From: Blasia pusilla
Taxonomy: Eukaryota; Marchantiophyta; Marchantiopsida; Blasiales
Direction: 5' to 3'
NCBI GenBank assembly: GCA_050084515.1
Contig: CM114271.1
Span: 39,618,001-39,682,000 of the forward strand
Length of the DNA: 64,000 bases
Under the pieces are notes generated by a model. The model worked only from the letters and a program-made list of their open reading frames with translations, made no database searches and was not told the origin of the DNA. Made by a program: the position numbers and the translations under genes. This document shows, one piece after another, positions 12,124 through 23,257 of the stretch (position 1 is the stretch's first letter; each line of letters opens with the position of its first letter).

Positions 12124-14640
12124 ACGAGGGCCATCACGACGTCCTTTTGGCATTTTGAGAGGCGAGGTAGTGGACCTAAGAGTAGCTATGGAGGGTTTAC
12201 CCGGAGTGGTGCGAGGTTTCGAGGATCTCCACATGAGAGACCACCTTGATCTCCTTGTATGTCATCTTCAGATGAGGGGGAGCGTGTAGAGGAGTGTGTT
12301 AGTGATCCACGGTACACATTGAGTGGTCCTACTAGTTGGGCGTACGAGATGGACGATCGGGGAAGAGGACCGCGTTGATTTTTGGATATTGTAGGTACCA
12401 TAGAGCTACACGACTTTATTGTGCTGAGTTTAGGAGTTGGTGTGACTCACAACAGGCTAGGAAATCGAGAGATTTCAACCTATTTACAACATGGAATGAT
12501 ATGTTCCAACATTTAGAGGGGGCACCGTGGACGATTATCATGAGTTCTCCCACACATATACCCAAGAGATTGAGACATGGCGACTCTACTATGACCCACA
12601 CTATGTGTCATGGATGGAGCCGTTCGTAGATGAGGAGGAGGAGGTCAAGAGAGGCTACTTTCTCTTCCACAAGTGATGTTTTAGGAGGGGTCACTCGCAT
12701 TGGGCAGTTGCACTGTCTAGTCGGGTTTGTCCCAGGTTCAACCCCATGGTTGAGTTCTTTGTTGAGTTGAGGGCAAGCTACCAAGGGGTACGGATGGAGA
12801 AATTATGGAGCATCCACGAATTCTAGAGGCGCCTGGATGGGAGTTTGCGTAAGGCTTACACTCGCTTGCCGGTTGATCAACGTCACTCAAGGGATGATAA
12901 AAGCTCAGGCTATCCCGTCATGGTACGCAATGCTGGACTAGACCGTACGGACATGGGTGCGAGAGGGAGTGATTCTTATGAACACCTCCCCTATGTTGAT
13001 AGATGTTTTTAGGACCACCGAGAATATTGACCGCAACATGGCGGAGGAGACCGTATCCACCATGGATTCTGGGCGAGAGTAGTCATGATTGTCAGCACCA
13101 CTAGTGCACCAACGTGGACTCTGAGATAGGTCGACTGTGACACCACGAGCTCGGGGAGGATATCGGGAGGTTGTGCCATCGAGACCTGCGCCTTCATATG
13201 TGGCTCAGCGGCAACCACCTACGATTACTTGTTAGTCATGTGGTGCAGCCCATCATCAACGTGATTGCACTCGTGAGGGTCATGCACATGTGCCTCATCA
13301 TGGAGGAGGAGATGGTGCTACATCAAGAGGTTATCAGTGTGTGTCGCAACTCTCATAACCAAAGAACACCAAATAGGCGCAAAGCGGAACATTAGAACTC
13401 AAGTGGACTCATGCGTTGCGATGTTCGCGCTAAAGAGAGGCGTTTGGAAAGGTCTATTGGAAAATTCCAAGAGATGAAAGGTAGAATAGAGTTGTGATTT
13501 TCATGCATTAGTGGTTGCCACCAGGAAACCTAGACCAAACGTAAGCCAAGACTTGAGATGAGTCGAGTCTTGGAAGATTGGTTGCCAAAGAGGTGAGAAC
13601 CAATTTTGGAACACGATTAGCGTTTGGGGAATTTGACCATGTTTTGGAACATAAATTTTAGCCCAAAGATGTGTTCAAGACAAGTAAAGAGTTGAAAGCT
13701 TATCTTGAGACGCTTCCAACGCACTAAAGATCTCAGCAAACGCATAAGTACAGACTGAGATATTGGCCGGAAACGACTATGAGAGCAATCGGGTTGAGGG
13801 CCAATTGGAGAGGCCCGGGTTTCTTTCCCTAAATGTAGGGAACCCCGGAGATCCCCATAAGTACTAGTAAGGGAGGTGTCTCTCCAAGATGGCTTGGAAC
13901 ACGAATCCCCACTTTGAGCACCAAACGGCGTCTTAGAGGCATGAGATGGAACGAGAGTTTGGCGTTGGAACTTGAGACCCAAACATGATCCAAGGGAGTG
14001 GACTTTGTACGCCACACTTGGATTCCAACCCAAGATTCACTTTGTGCGAGTTTCGGTAAGGTACTCATTGGATGTCCATCAAACAGTTGGAACCGCCATA
14101 CGCGAAACGCTGTTTGAGGTTCTTGAACCGACCAGAAAGTCTGTCCCAAGTCTTTCGAGACTTGCCCGTGTTGTAAACCGCGAAACTAGGAAGGTTGAGC
14201 CTGATGAGAGACCGAGACGAGAACTCGGAAAGTTAGCCCACTGATTGATCCAAGACTCGACTAACCAAAGTGTGTGTTTGGATGCAGATCTGCATTGAGA
14301 GCGTGAACTATTGAACACACGCTTCCGCAACAACAAGATTAACGTTCAAGGAGAGTATGCGCACGATAGTGTGACTACTGTTACAGGTATGGTCACACCA
14401 TGCGCCACGTCTTTCAGTTTATACCGTGAGTTATATCTGGACCAAGGGCCATAGAGGGCACCGGAGCGAGTAGCCGGTCTGGGTGGGCCTAGAGATCGTG
14501 CACTAGGTGGTCTCGTTGGGGGACGAGGAGTTGGAGGTACCCAACAAGGTGGTGGAGCTGCTCGTGGAGGAGGTAGAGTCCCACCACCTACACGCGTCAA
14601 GGGAGATGCCGGACGTGAGGCTAGATGAGTGCTCAGATAT
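12124..14640 (+). pseudogene. gag of PHD-type gypsy element, copy 1, interrupted by a solo LTR
   Basis: Gag packages element RNA. Read against copy 2 (25,339-26,709), the same protein can be followed from 12,124. The start codon there is ACG instead of ATG. Conserved blocks include 'IELHDFI', 'EFRSWCDS' and the 'FNLFTTWNDMFQHLEGAPW' block (about 12,400-12,530). The frame is broken several times. At 13,342 the gene is cut by a 1,027-bp solo LTR, and the zinc-knuckle segment resumes at 14,374. The segment from 13,342 to 14,368 is therefore not gag. The copy is dead, but it keeps a Trp codon (about 12,331) where copy 2 has a stop. Confidence 0.75.
13342..14368 (+). mobile_element. Solo LTR inserted in gag, with 5-bp target duplication
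   Basis: The uninterrupted gag of copy 2 reads atca-gtgtg-actattg at about 26,550. Here the same site is split: gtgtg at 13,337-13,341 on the left and gtgtg at 14,369-14,373 on the right, with 1,027 bases between. The insert starts TGTCGCAAC and ends GCACGATA; the related copy ending at 2,520 has the canonical CA end. LTR retrotransposons make 5-bp duplications and have TG...CA ends. With no internal coding region present, this is a solo LTR left by LTR-LTR recombination. Strand is given by similarity to the copy at 1,490-2,520. Confidence 0.85.
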
Positions 14641-17371
14641 AGCAGCTACATAAGCATATTGCCGCTATGGCATTGAGGTTACCCGATGCCGGATCCCTGG
14701 CATCGACATCATATGGAGCAGCCAAAGATATGGAGGATCCAAGTTGGATATGCGGGGTTGCCCAGATGGAGGCCGCTGCAGTTGTGACACCTGGAGTAGC
14801 CGTAGAGTTGGATCCACAACGAGGGGAAGCTAGGGAGCAGACCTGACTTCTTCAGTTGTTCATGTTGTGCGAGGCGATGAGGATCCCATCAATGGATCAT
14901 GATAAGAGTTCCCTGAGAGTTGGTGATGTTATTGGTTGGTAGGCACAGGAGGCAATGGGAGAAATGAGTGCGACAACTCCTATTGATGATGCTCAGGAGG
15001 AGCATGTGTTGAGTACAATGTTGGGGGCAGCCACGATGGTGTACCATGGTCTGCTATTTTCTGCTTCCGATGTTATGACATTGGGAGGTACGCCCGCCGA
15101 GGTGTGAGTGTGAGTTGGAGTTCCTGCATCATGTTCAAAGGTGATTGCAAAGGAGGTGATGGACCTGCCCTTGGAGCGGATGCTCGGGCCGTCCACGTCA
15201 GATTCATGGCAGTCTGCTATTGCTAGGATGGCGGAGATGCCCATGCCATGATAGACCGTGCCATGGCTTCTCTTGGTGTTGTGTTGTTGGATAATCAGGG
15301 AGAGGTCTTCCAGTTGGTGAGTCCCAGAGGTAGAGCTTATAGTCCACAACACGTCTTGTTGGATTCAAAAACGCAACCGCTGATGTTGTGGAAAGCGTCA
15401 TTTAGAGGATTGGGCTTGACGAGAGCCAATGTGGAGCATTGTCCATTCCAGATACAGACATCCTTGGCTGGAGCAAGTACCACACAGTATATCACCCGAC
15501 AAGCGGTCGTGGTGAGGATTTTCCTGGGACATCCTACAAATGAGTCCGTGGTGCGAGCCAAGACGATAGTGACTGATGCAGAGTCCTGCCACGTCTTGGT
15601 TGGTGGAGCAGTGTTACATCCGATGGGATTTTCCGTGGATTATTGGGAGGAGTCAGTGTCCTACAGACCAGGATGGTAGTCAGGTGATGGGCGCCTAAGT
15701 ACATTACCCATTCGATTTATAGGTGCAGTGATCGAACGACGGCCAGGAGAGATGGCGACCTTAGCAACATTTAGCAATGCCATCACTTGGCCTAGTGATT
15801 TGATTGAGGGGCATGTCCATGCAGAGGATACTCCCATTCTTGATATCTTTATGGAGAGGAGTGTCATGGTAGCTGCATCAGTCTGTGGAGGAGAGGTGCC
15901 GCTTTGGGGCTCGACGGAGGAGCTTCGACGCTTAGCCACTGAGCATGTGCAGACCGCGTGGAGCGAGACGTTTGCACTAGAGTATGATGGATCAGAGGAA
16001 CCCTTGGTAGCCAACGAGTGCTGGTATGATCCCATTGGACACCACCGCGATTGTGTGGTGCATCCCAGAGAAGGGTATTCGGGTGTTGGATCTCTTTTGA
16101 GGGATCAACACTGGGTTAGCTGTTGTTTTGCAGGTTGGAGTGCGCGTGTAGTTGCACCTGTATGTGGAGATTGATGATGTTGCAAGGCGCACTTCACTTC
16201 ACCATGTGGCGCAATTACGTCTATGTTTTCCCGACTTGTTGTCTGCGTCCGCCATTCAGGATTACTAGAATTCTCTACCAAGGGACATTTCATTGTTGGG
16301 GTCGTAGGACTTGGAGCACGTAGGGACCATAGACTTGGTCATTGCTGGTTGGCCATGTCTAGGCAAGTCGAGTGCTGGACGGGATAGCGGATTAGCTGAC
16401 ACTCGGTCCATGTTGTTTTGGGAGATGGTGCGGATCTTGTGACACTTGCAGGAGCATCAGTCTCGTCCTCGAGCATACATTGTGGAGGATGCACTGATTT
16501 TGGGCGATTCAAGGTCCCGTGTGATGACAAGTGCACATCAGGTGCGCGCATGGATTGGCTTGGACCATCGAGTTTGCTGGATGCGACGAGTGTGGATTCA
16601 CAAGGACATCACCCATGTCTTTGGTGGACCAACTTGGTACCACACAAGGTGTTGCGGAGGGCATATGCGAGAGAGGAGTGCCCCTTCGATTTGTTGGTGG
16701 ATTCTATATTGGACCCGGGCCATCGATCAGAGGCAGTGAGGCTAGATGATCGACCACCGTTGACTGTGGTCAACTGGATTGGCATGCCACAGGGCAGCCT
16801 TTCCCACATTGGTGAGTTTTCTCGCTTCCTATGCATTCAAGGAGGCCGGACTTGGCTTGGTTTGGGATGACTGGGTATATAGGTTGGTGGAGCCCAACCC
16901 CGATGAGCGAGAGCAAGCAATGGGATTCCCCACAAGAGTAACGGAAATATCGTTACTATCAGAGGCATCACGATGTCTTGTATTGGGTCACGCGATGGAC
17001 CTCAACTGCTTGACATGGATTTTCAGCTTAGGAGTAGCTGAGCAACGTCGTCGTTTGAGGATGCGATAGATCACAGTAGTTGCGTTGGTGCACCCCATGC
17101 TTACCGAGAAGGTTGAGGCAATGGCTGGGGGCGAAACCAGAGGAGATCGACACACCAAGGATGATCGGGAGAGACACCCTTAGACTTCTTGGGATGTTTT
17201 TCATGTACGCCAGGAGAGGGTAGCCACAACATCGAGGTGGTTCTGGATACTGCATGTGGAGATCCAATTTTGCAGTTGGCTGTAGGGGAGCAATCAAGTT
17301 TTGTTGTGTGAGACGGGGTTGCACCATAGCAACCACTGACACCCGCGTCAAAGAGTCCTACTATAATCACG
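14641..17371 (+). pseudogene. Protease-like region and linker of PHD-type gypsy pol, copy 1
   Basis: About 14,990-15,240 aligns with 27,160-27,480 of copy 2 ('SDVMTLGGT', 'KEVMDLPLERMLGPSTSDSW'). At 15,340-15,690 a protease-like domain is readable: 'LLDSKTQPLMLWKASFRGLG', 'CPFQIQTSLAGAS' and 'HVLVGGAVLHPMGFSVDYWE'. LLDS is at the place of the aspartic protease D-[ST]-G-A motif, but Gly is changed to Lys here; copy 2 reads 'stop-GAQPLML'. A second block follows at 15,728-15,960 ('EMATLATFSNAITWPSDLIE', 'AWSETFALE'). The stretch 16,170-17,370 is a linker with frameshifts and no domain I can name. Stops and shifts make the region inactive. Confidence 0.6.
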
Positions 17372-18800
17372 ATGGAGACTTGGGAGCCAGATATGGGCCC
17401 TAAGTTGACAAGAGGAGAGCGGCAGTGGATACACCTATTCCTTAGGAGTTATAAGAGGTTTTTTGCATCTAGTATGCATGATTTGGGTACGCAGAAGGGT
17501 CTAGGGATCCGCATTGAGTTGTCGAGTGACACACCGATCTTCCGACAATCTTAAAGATACAGTGACATGGAGAGGGATTTGATTCAGAGTAGGAGCCAGG
17601 ACTTGGTTGGAGCAGGACTAGTGGAAATGTCGCATGGAGAGTATGCATCTGCCACTGTCATGCCCGCCAAGAAGGATGTCCATGGCAACTGGACGGATAG
17701 GCGTATGTGTGGAGATTAACGATATGTCAATTGGCAGACAAAGTCCGATAGGTATGCCATGCCCACTCCAAAGGAGATCCTTGATGCTATTGGGCATGCA
17801 AAGGTCTTCAGTTTGTTAGATCTTCGAGCCGGATACAATCAGCTACCTATCACATTGGAGCACAAGGAGAAGACCGTATTTTGGGGCAACAATCCTCACA
17901 GGAAGGTTTGCTTGTACCAGTGGCGGTTCTTACCATTTGGGTTAAAGAGCACCCCGGATAAGTTTCAGAAGGTCATGGATAGGATCTTGGCAGGTCTGGA
18001 TTTTGTAAGGTGTTATATTGATGACATCATAGTCTTTAGTGCCACGGTTGAGGAGCATCTAGAGGAGGTGTTTCGACGATTGCAATGACAAGGGTTGAAG
18101 CTACATCCAGGCAAGTGCAAGTTCTTCTATGACTAGATTGAGTACCTAGGTCATACGATATACCCAGGGGGCCTTGGTGTGCAGGAGACAAAGGTAGAGG
18201 CTATTTCATGCATTCCACGTCTTAGAGATGTAAGTCGAGTTCGTGCATTCATGAGATTGGCAAACTTCTATCGACGGTACGTCAAGGATTTCAGCTCGAT
18301 TGCAAAGCGGCTAACCTTACTGACCAAGGTGGATAAGGAGTGACACTAGGGGGATGAGTAGGAGAGAGCATTTCAGCTGCTCAAGGGCACATTGACGTCC
18401 GCGCCCATATTGAGGAGACCGATCAGGGGGTCTTTTCCAGTTGCATACCGATTGGAGCATGTTGGGGCTTGGAGTTGTGCTCATCGAGCATAACGATGAT
18501 GGTAGAGAGTTCGTGGTGGCTTACGCTAGTCGCTTGAACAACGTTGCAAAGACAAAGTATAGCTTGTATGAGGGTGAGTGTTTGGTTGTAGTGTGGGCTG
18601 TCGCACATTTCAGATGTTATCTATTCGGAAATCCCTTTACCATCTTTATTGATCATCAACCATTTAAGTGGTTGATGGAGTCCGACAAGGTTATAGGGAA
18701 GCTTACGAGGTGGGCTCTTTTGTTGCAAAAGTATGACTTCCAAGTAGTGTATAGACCTAGGATGCTCAACCAAGATGCAAATGGTTTGAGTTGTAACCCA
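17372..18800 (+). pseudogene. Reverse transcriptase and RNase H of PHD-type gypsy pol, copy 1
   Basis: RT blocks in order: 'SATVMPAKKDVHGNWTDRRM' with a frame break, 'KVFSLLDLRAGYNQLPI' (about 17,800), 'WRFLPFGLKSTPDKFQKVMD', and the catalytic box CYIDDIIVFS (about 18,010), which is intact. 'LKLHPGKCKFF', a stop, 'IEYLGHTIYPGGLGVQ' and 'VRAFMRLANFYRRYV' follow. RNase H is in a shifted frame from 18,441: 'HTDWSMLGLGVVL', 'YSLYEGECLVVVWAV' (catalytic Glu), 'FIDHQPFKWLM' (Asp) and 'RPRMLNQDANGLS' (last Asp). At least three stops and one frameshift lie within the domain pair, so no full-length product can be made. Confidence 0.85.
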
Positions 18801-18925
18801 TGCTCGAGTCAGCGAGATGCGACTGGAGCTCGTTGGCATGGTAAGAGTGATAAGGAGTTGGTGCCAGATGGCATGCATCAGCCTATTTGGGCTCGCTAGC
18901 TATGGAGAGCTAGATTTCTGAGACT

Positions 18926-20435
18926 TTGATGGCGAGGTCTGATGGAGAGTCCTTAGATCCAGAGGCCGATGAGGAGACGATAGGTGGCCGAGAAATTCAC
19001 AACGATGGAGTGGTCTTGGAGTACCTACGTACAGGCAGCGTCGCGAGTATAGTGGGTGCTAGAGAGCGGGATTGGATCCTACAGCGAGCCAAACGGTTCC
19101 GGTGGAAGGGGACACATGTGTTGCAAGTGTGGGAGGATGGTAGAGTGCATGTAGTGCCTCATCCTTTGCATAGAGCACGTTTGGAGCGTCATGCCCATGA
19201 GGAATTGGATCATTTTGGAGTGAAGCGGATGTACAACTTGCTCCAATTTCAGTATTGGTGGCAAGGCATGCAGACCGACGTTCAACAATTTGTTGCTAGG
19301 TGCATGGTGTGTGATCGAGTCTGAGCATCGTTCAATGCTCTGACTCCATAATTACATCCTCTTTCGATCATGGGTTTTGGTTATAGATGGAGTTTGGATT
19401 TTGCATGACCTTTGCCTTTGACGGAGCACCATAGTCGTTATGTGTTGATGATGGTCGAGCACTTCTCGAACTGGATAGAGTTGGTTGCATTGCTTGACAA
19501 AGCGAGTGAGGGAGTAGCGTATGCCTTCCAAGATCGAGTGCTGAGTCATTACGGTGCACCAACTGAGGTGTTGACAGACCAAGATACAGAGTTCCGCGGG
19601 GAGTTTCAGACCTTGTATGATGACGCACTGATCAACCACCGCACTACTTCGCAAGATCATCCTGAGGCAGATGGACCAGCGGAGCGGGTTGTGCAGACAA
19701 TGAAGAGAGGACTATGTAAGTATGGCTTGCGGAGAGGTCGCCTAGGAGATTGGGACCTCCAGTTGCCGTGGTTGGCGATGCGATACAAATTCAGCAAGCA
19801 AGCATCCTTAGCGTCTTTCTCACCATACTTGCTTTTGTATGGCCGAGAGCCAGATTTACCTACAGCCATTCGTCGAGATGTTGGTGAGGTGTTGAACCTT
19901 AATGACCATGATTTATGGATGCAAGCATGTTCTCGAGATGGCTGAATTGTTTGGGAGAGTGATGCCCATGGCATTTGAGAAATTGGTGATTACGCGACAT
20001 CGGGATACATTGAGGTATGCGACTATTTTGGGGGGTGATTATCGACCTACTATCCAAAGGTTTCATCAGGGAGACTATGTCTACTTGCAGTTGACGGTAC
20101 CCACAATGTTGGATGTGATTGTAGGGCGGATTATCTTGAGAGTGCATGAGGTTCTGCCATCAAGTGTTGTCTTATTGGAGGGCCGAGATGGTATGGTTTG
20201 GAAGGACCATGTGCGTTATTGTGCACCGTGTCACCTTTCAAATATTGACGATACAATCGATCTGAGCTTAGCAGTAGTTCTTGCAGGCTTGCGATATATT
20301 TTGTGTGGTTCTACCCGTGGTGCAGCCACTATGCTAGTTCGTGATGGATGTTCGAGAGGATGGCATATGGCATGCTTGACGCCACCTCTCATTAGGGTTC
20401 CTCAGGGACGATGGATGTGTCCCGAATGTACATAG
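18926..20435 (+). pseudogene. Integrase with degenerate C-terminal PHD finger, gypsy copy 1
   Basis: The integrase zinc domain is readable as 'HAHEELDHFGVKRMYNLL' and 'FVARCMVCDRV' (about 19,185-19,320, HHCC). The core follows after two stops: first Asp in 'YRWSLDFA', second Asp in 'LTDQDTEF' (19,575), and Glu in 'PEADGPAERVV' (19,670). A frameshift near 19,940 moves the tail into 19,902-20,435, with 'FHQGDYVYLQL', 'ILRVHEVLPSSVVLLEG' and 'VWKDHVRYC'. The last ~45 residues are a PHD finger ('GWHMACLTPPL', 'GRWMCPEC'). Two of its eight zinc ligands are lost compared with the copy at 43,785-43,919: the first Cys is Tyr and the third is Arg. Confidence 0.85.
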
Positions 20436-20616
20436 AGTATGTAATTCTACATTCCAACTTGGGTCTGTGACATGGATGACAAGAAGGCGACAAATGATGG
20501 GGCCACATGAGCACACGACCTTCTTGCTCTTAGCGTCTGAGAGATGTATGTTACGGTAGGTAGGGATAGATGGCTATCTGGAGTTAGAGGGACCTAACCA
20601 CCAGCTAGGGGGCGAT

Positions 20617-20742
20617 TGGAGATATTTTGGTACTTCTAGTCTCATTGTTTGGATGCCATGAGTTAGCATGGGATTGTCCGTGTTTGTGTGTGTGTTCGGT
20701 GAGAGTGATGTATATTGTGTAGCGATGTGTATGCGCACGACA
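20617..20742 (+). repeat. Short terminal repeat (probable 3' LTR) of gypsy copy 1
   Basis: This 126-bp segment starts TGGAGATATTTTGG and ends TGTATGCGCACGACA, so it has TG...CA ends. It is preceded by the purine-rich 'agctagggggcgat' (about 20,603-20,616), which looks like a polypurine tract. The same segment occurs at 44,108-44,235 and 44,753-44,878. Such a tract directly before a TG-starting repeat is how a 3' LTR begins. An LTR this short is unusual for gypsy elements, and no matching copy is found at the 5' end of this element. Confidence 0.6.
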
Positions 20743-20789
20743 TTACAGACAAAAAGTGAGTTTGAACTAAGTGAAAGAGGAGTAGGAAA

Positions 20790-22050
20790 CAAATACTTTG
20801 CAAGTGCAAAAATCCACTACTTTACGAATCCTTTACAAGTGTAGAAACCCACTACTTGGACTCTCATTTTTATGAATATTTTTCAAGTGAGCAGTGATTT
20901 AAATTTGTAATTTTTTATGATTGCTCAAATTGACAAATACCTACAAGTGACTCCCAGAGTTGCACAAAATTTCAAGTTGTTTATGAGCACCTTGCAAGCC
21001 TTTTGCAAATGAATTACAACTAAACCACAAGTATAAAAAATTGAAACTTCAAGCCACTAGCAATTTGCAAGGCCAATTACTAACATACCTTTGCCAGCTT
21101 ATGAGGCGTAGTAGCCGTATTATAGTTGCAGAAGACTTGCAACTTTGTGAGTCTTACACTTGCATTATTGAGAATTTGACAGAAGAATTCCAACTACAAT
21201 GCAATATAAAAAGTTTCGTTTTCTTACATTTGCAAATTAGTCATAGTTTAATCGCAAAATAACATATCAAAGTAGTGGTTTTTTCACTCACAAAGTAGCT
21301 AGTTGTTGCTCCATTTTCAGTAAGTTTTGACTACCTTTTAGGTCTATAAAACACCTTTTAATGTTGGATGTGGCTCCTTCCAAAAAATTTCCCTGGGATT
21401 TTTGTTTTTCTCCTTCATTTATTATAATTTGAAATAATAATTTTGGTAGAAAGAATTGTGATACTGTGAACTTCACTCATCTACATGTTCTTCAACATCC
21501 AAAAAAGTTCCTACCTAAAGAAATCTCAAGACTTAACTCCACTATAGGAACAAAAAAATTACAATGTGAGGAGAGGAGTCTCAAAAAGTTAGGAGGAAAA
21601 GAAAAAACGAAGCCATTTGGAGGCAAAGGGTAATTTATGACCAAGGTTTTAATTTGGTTATGGGACTCACAAATGACTATTTGCAAGTTTTGACTCCAAT
21701 ATGAGCCTCCATAATCATAGTTTGCGAGTCTCAAAAGCCATAATCTAGGAATTTGAATGGAAATCATGTTTTTGATTTTCCCTAGTTACAAGAAAAAAGG
21801 ATTGTCCAAATACTCAAACCAGAGGCAATCCACAAAGCTATATAGAGCCATAACGCAATCATAATACTATGAATTGGAAAAATTACAATCGCAATGGACT
21901 TGAAAATTAGCCACTCTTGACCAAAGTAGACTTGCAATGGAGGTGTGTCCACACCTAAATCCCAAATGGAGAGTTCCTAGGTTTGCAAGTCAAGGATGAT
22001 TTTATACGATGATTATGCGAAGGCTCATGCAACTTGCAAAGTGGAAGCGA
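20790..22050. repeat. Stretch dense in ACTTGCAA-type words, copy B
   Basis: This is related to 9,310-10,110, matching best over 20,795-21,045. The words acttgcaa, tgcaagt and gacttgcaa recur to about 22,050, for example at 21,135, 21,675 and 21,935. No coding frame is supported by a motif. The short frames here are not convincing genes. Confidence 0.5.
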
Positions 22051-22199
22051 AAATGGTAGTCTTTAGAGCTTTTATATAAGATAGAGTAGGTTGGAGCTAC
22101 AAATGAAGAGTTTGAATCCTTGGAGAATTAGGAGTCTATTAATTTTCCACAAAGCAAGAAGGCAATTGGACATGTATGATTGTTGAAGATGAAAGAAAA

Positions 22200-22800
22200 T
22201 TCATATGGAAGTGTTAGCATATACAAAGCCAAGCTAGGAGCCAAGTAATATGCACAAGAATGTGGCCTGGATTATGATGAGAGATTTGGTCTTGTAGCCA
22301 AGATGATGATAATTAAAAATATTTTATTATTTTCAACTAGAAAATGTTGGAGAATGCATTCAATGAATTTGAAGAATGCATTCCTCAATGGAGATTTTTT
22401 GGAGGATATATATTTGGTTCTTATCGAAGGGTGTGAGCATCTATAATATCCTTCTCTTATAAGCAAACCGAGAGAGGCTCTCAATGGACTCAAACAAGCT
22501 CCAACAACTTGACATGTTAAGGTAGTAAGTTCTTAAAAACTTTTGATTCAAGGTTTATTGTCCAGATGCCTCACTCTAGTCTTTGAGAATTGTTAAATGT
22601 TTGAGTTTGATCTATGTCAATGATATGATTGTGATCAATAGCAAAGAGCAATTCATAAATAAGATTAAATTATAATTGTAAATAGAGTTTGAGTTGAAAA
22701 ACTTAGGAGAGCTTAAGTAATTTCTTGATGAAGAGGTCATCAAGGATTGAAATGAAATGATATATGACTACTTCAACTTGACTATGCTTTTGACAATCAT
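22200..22800 (+). pseudogene. Ty1/copia reverse transcriptase remnant
   Basis: One frame can be followed with stops: 'YKAKLGAK', stop, 'YAQECGLDYDERFGLVAKM' (family: YKARLVAKG-YAQ...YDETFAPVAK), then 'MNLKNAFLNGDFLEDIYL' (family: MDVKNAFLNGDL-EEVYM) and 'LNGLKQAPTT' (family: LYGLKQAPRAW). In shifted frames come a YVNDMIV-like box at about 22,615 and 'LKNLGELK' at about 22,695. The catalytic box would be YVDDM in an active copy. Stops and shifts show an old insertion. The remainder, 22,800-23,257, has no readable motif. Confidence 0.8.
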
Positions 22801-23257
22801 TGTTCTTGATTAAGCAAGCCAACTCTCTTCTTTGTATATGTGTGTATGAGAATGAAAATGGCGTTGGATTAGTATTTTCTGCATAAGAAGTCAATCGACC
22901 AATTGGGAATACCTTATAAACTATTAATTATCTTAGTCTCATTTCATGTAAGGAAGGTGAAAGTTGGAATCTACCTTCTAAATTGAGAATATTATTTGGA
23001 CTTGCAAGAGTTTCATTAAATGACATCTGGATGTGGATAAAAAAGATTTATTTCCACAACACAAGCAACTATAAACTAATAGCTCTACACTTGTGACCTT
23101 AATGAGATTAGTAACAAAGTATGTGAAGAATATCAATTCCTATGGATGATTGGGTTGATTTGGTGTAAGGATTGGGGTTGTGAATGTTCTTTACATAACC
23201 TAGTTCCAATTATTCTTCCTTGCTTAAACTTTGACTTATTCATTATCCAGTCTATTA

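Larger units (their letters stand above)
10771..20742 (+). mobile_element. Ty3/gypsy element with C-terminal PHD finger, copy 1 (decayed, near full length)
   Basis: Order along the + strand: leader (10,771-12,100), gag (12,124-14,640, split by a solo LTR), protease-like and linker region, RT and RNase H, integrase, PHD finger, a purine-rich tract and one 126-bp terminal repeat (20,617-20,742). The protease-RT-RNase H-integrase order is that of Ty3/gypsy elements. The left end is set by where similarity to copies at 23,258 and 44,243 starts. No LTR equivalent to the right one is seen at the left end. Many stops and frameshifts make the copy inactive. Confidence 0.75.

Noticed and set aside
14346-14600. 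84-codon Pro/Arg-rich minus frame
   Set aside because: Complement of the Gly/Arg-rich gag tail, partly overlapping the solo LTR boundary.
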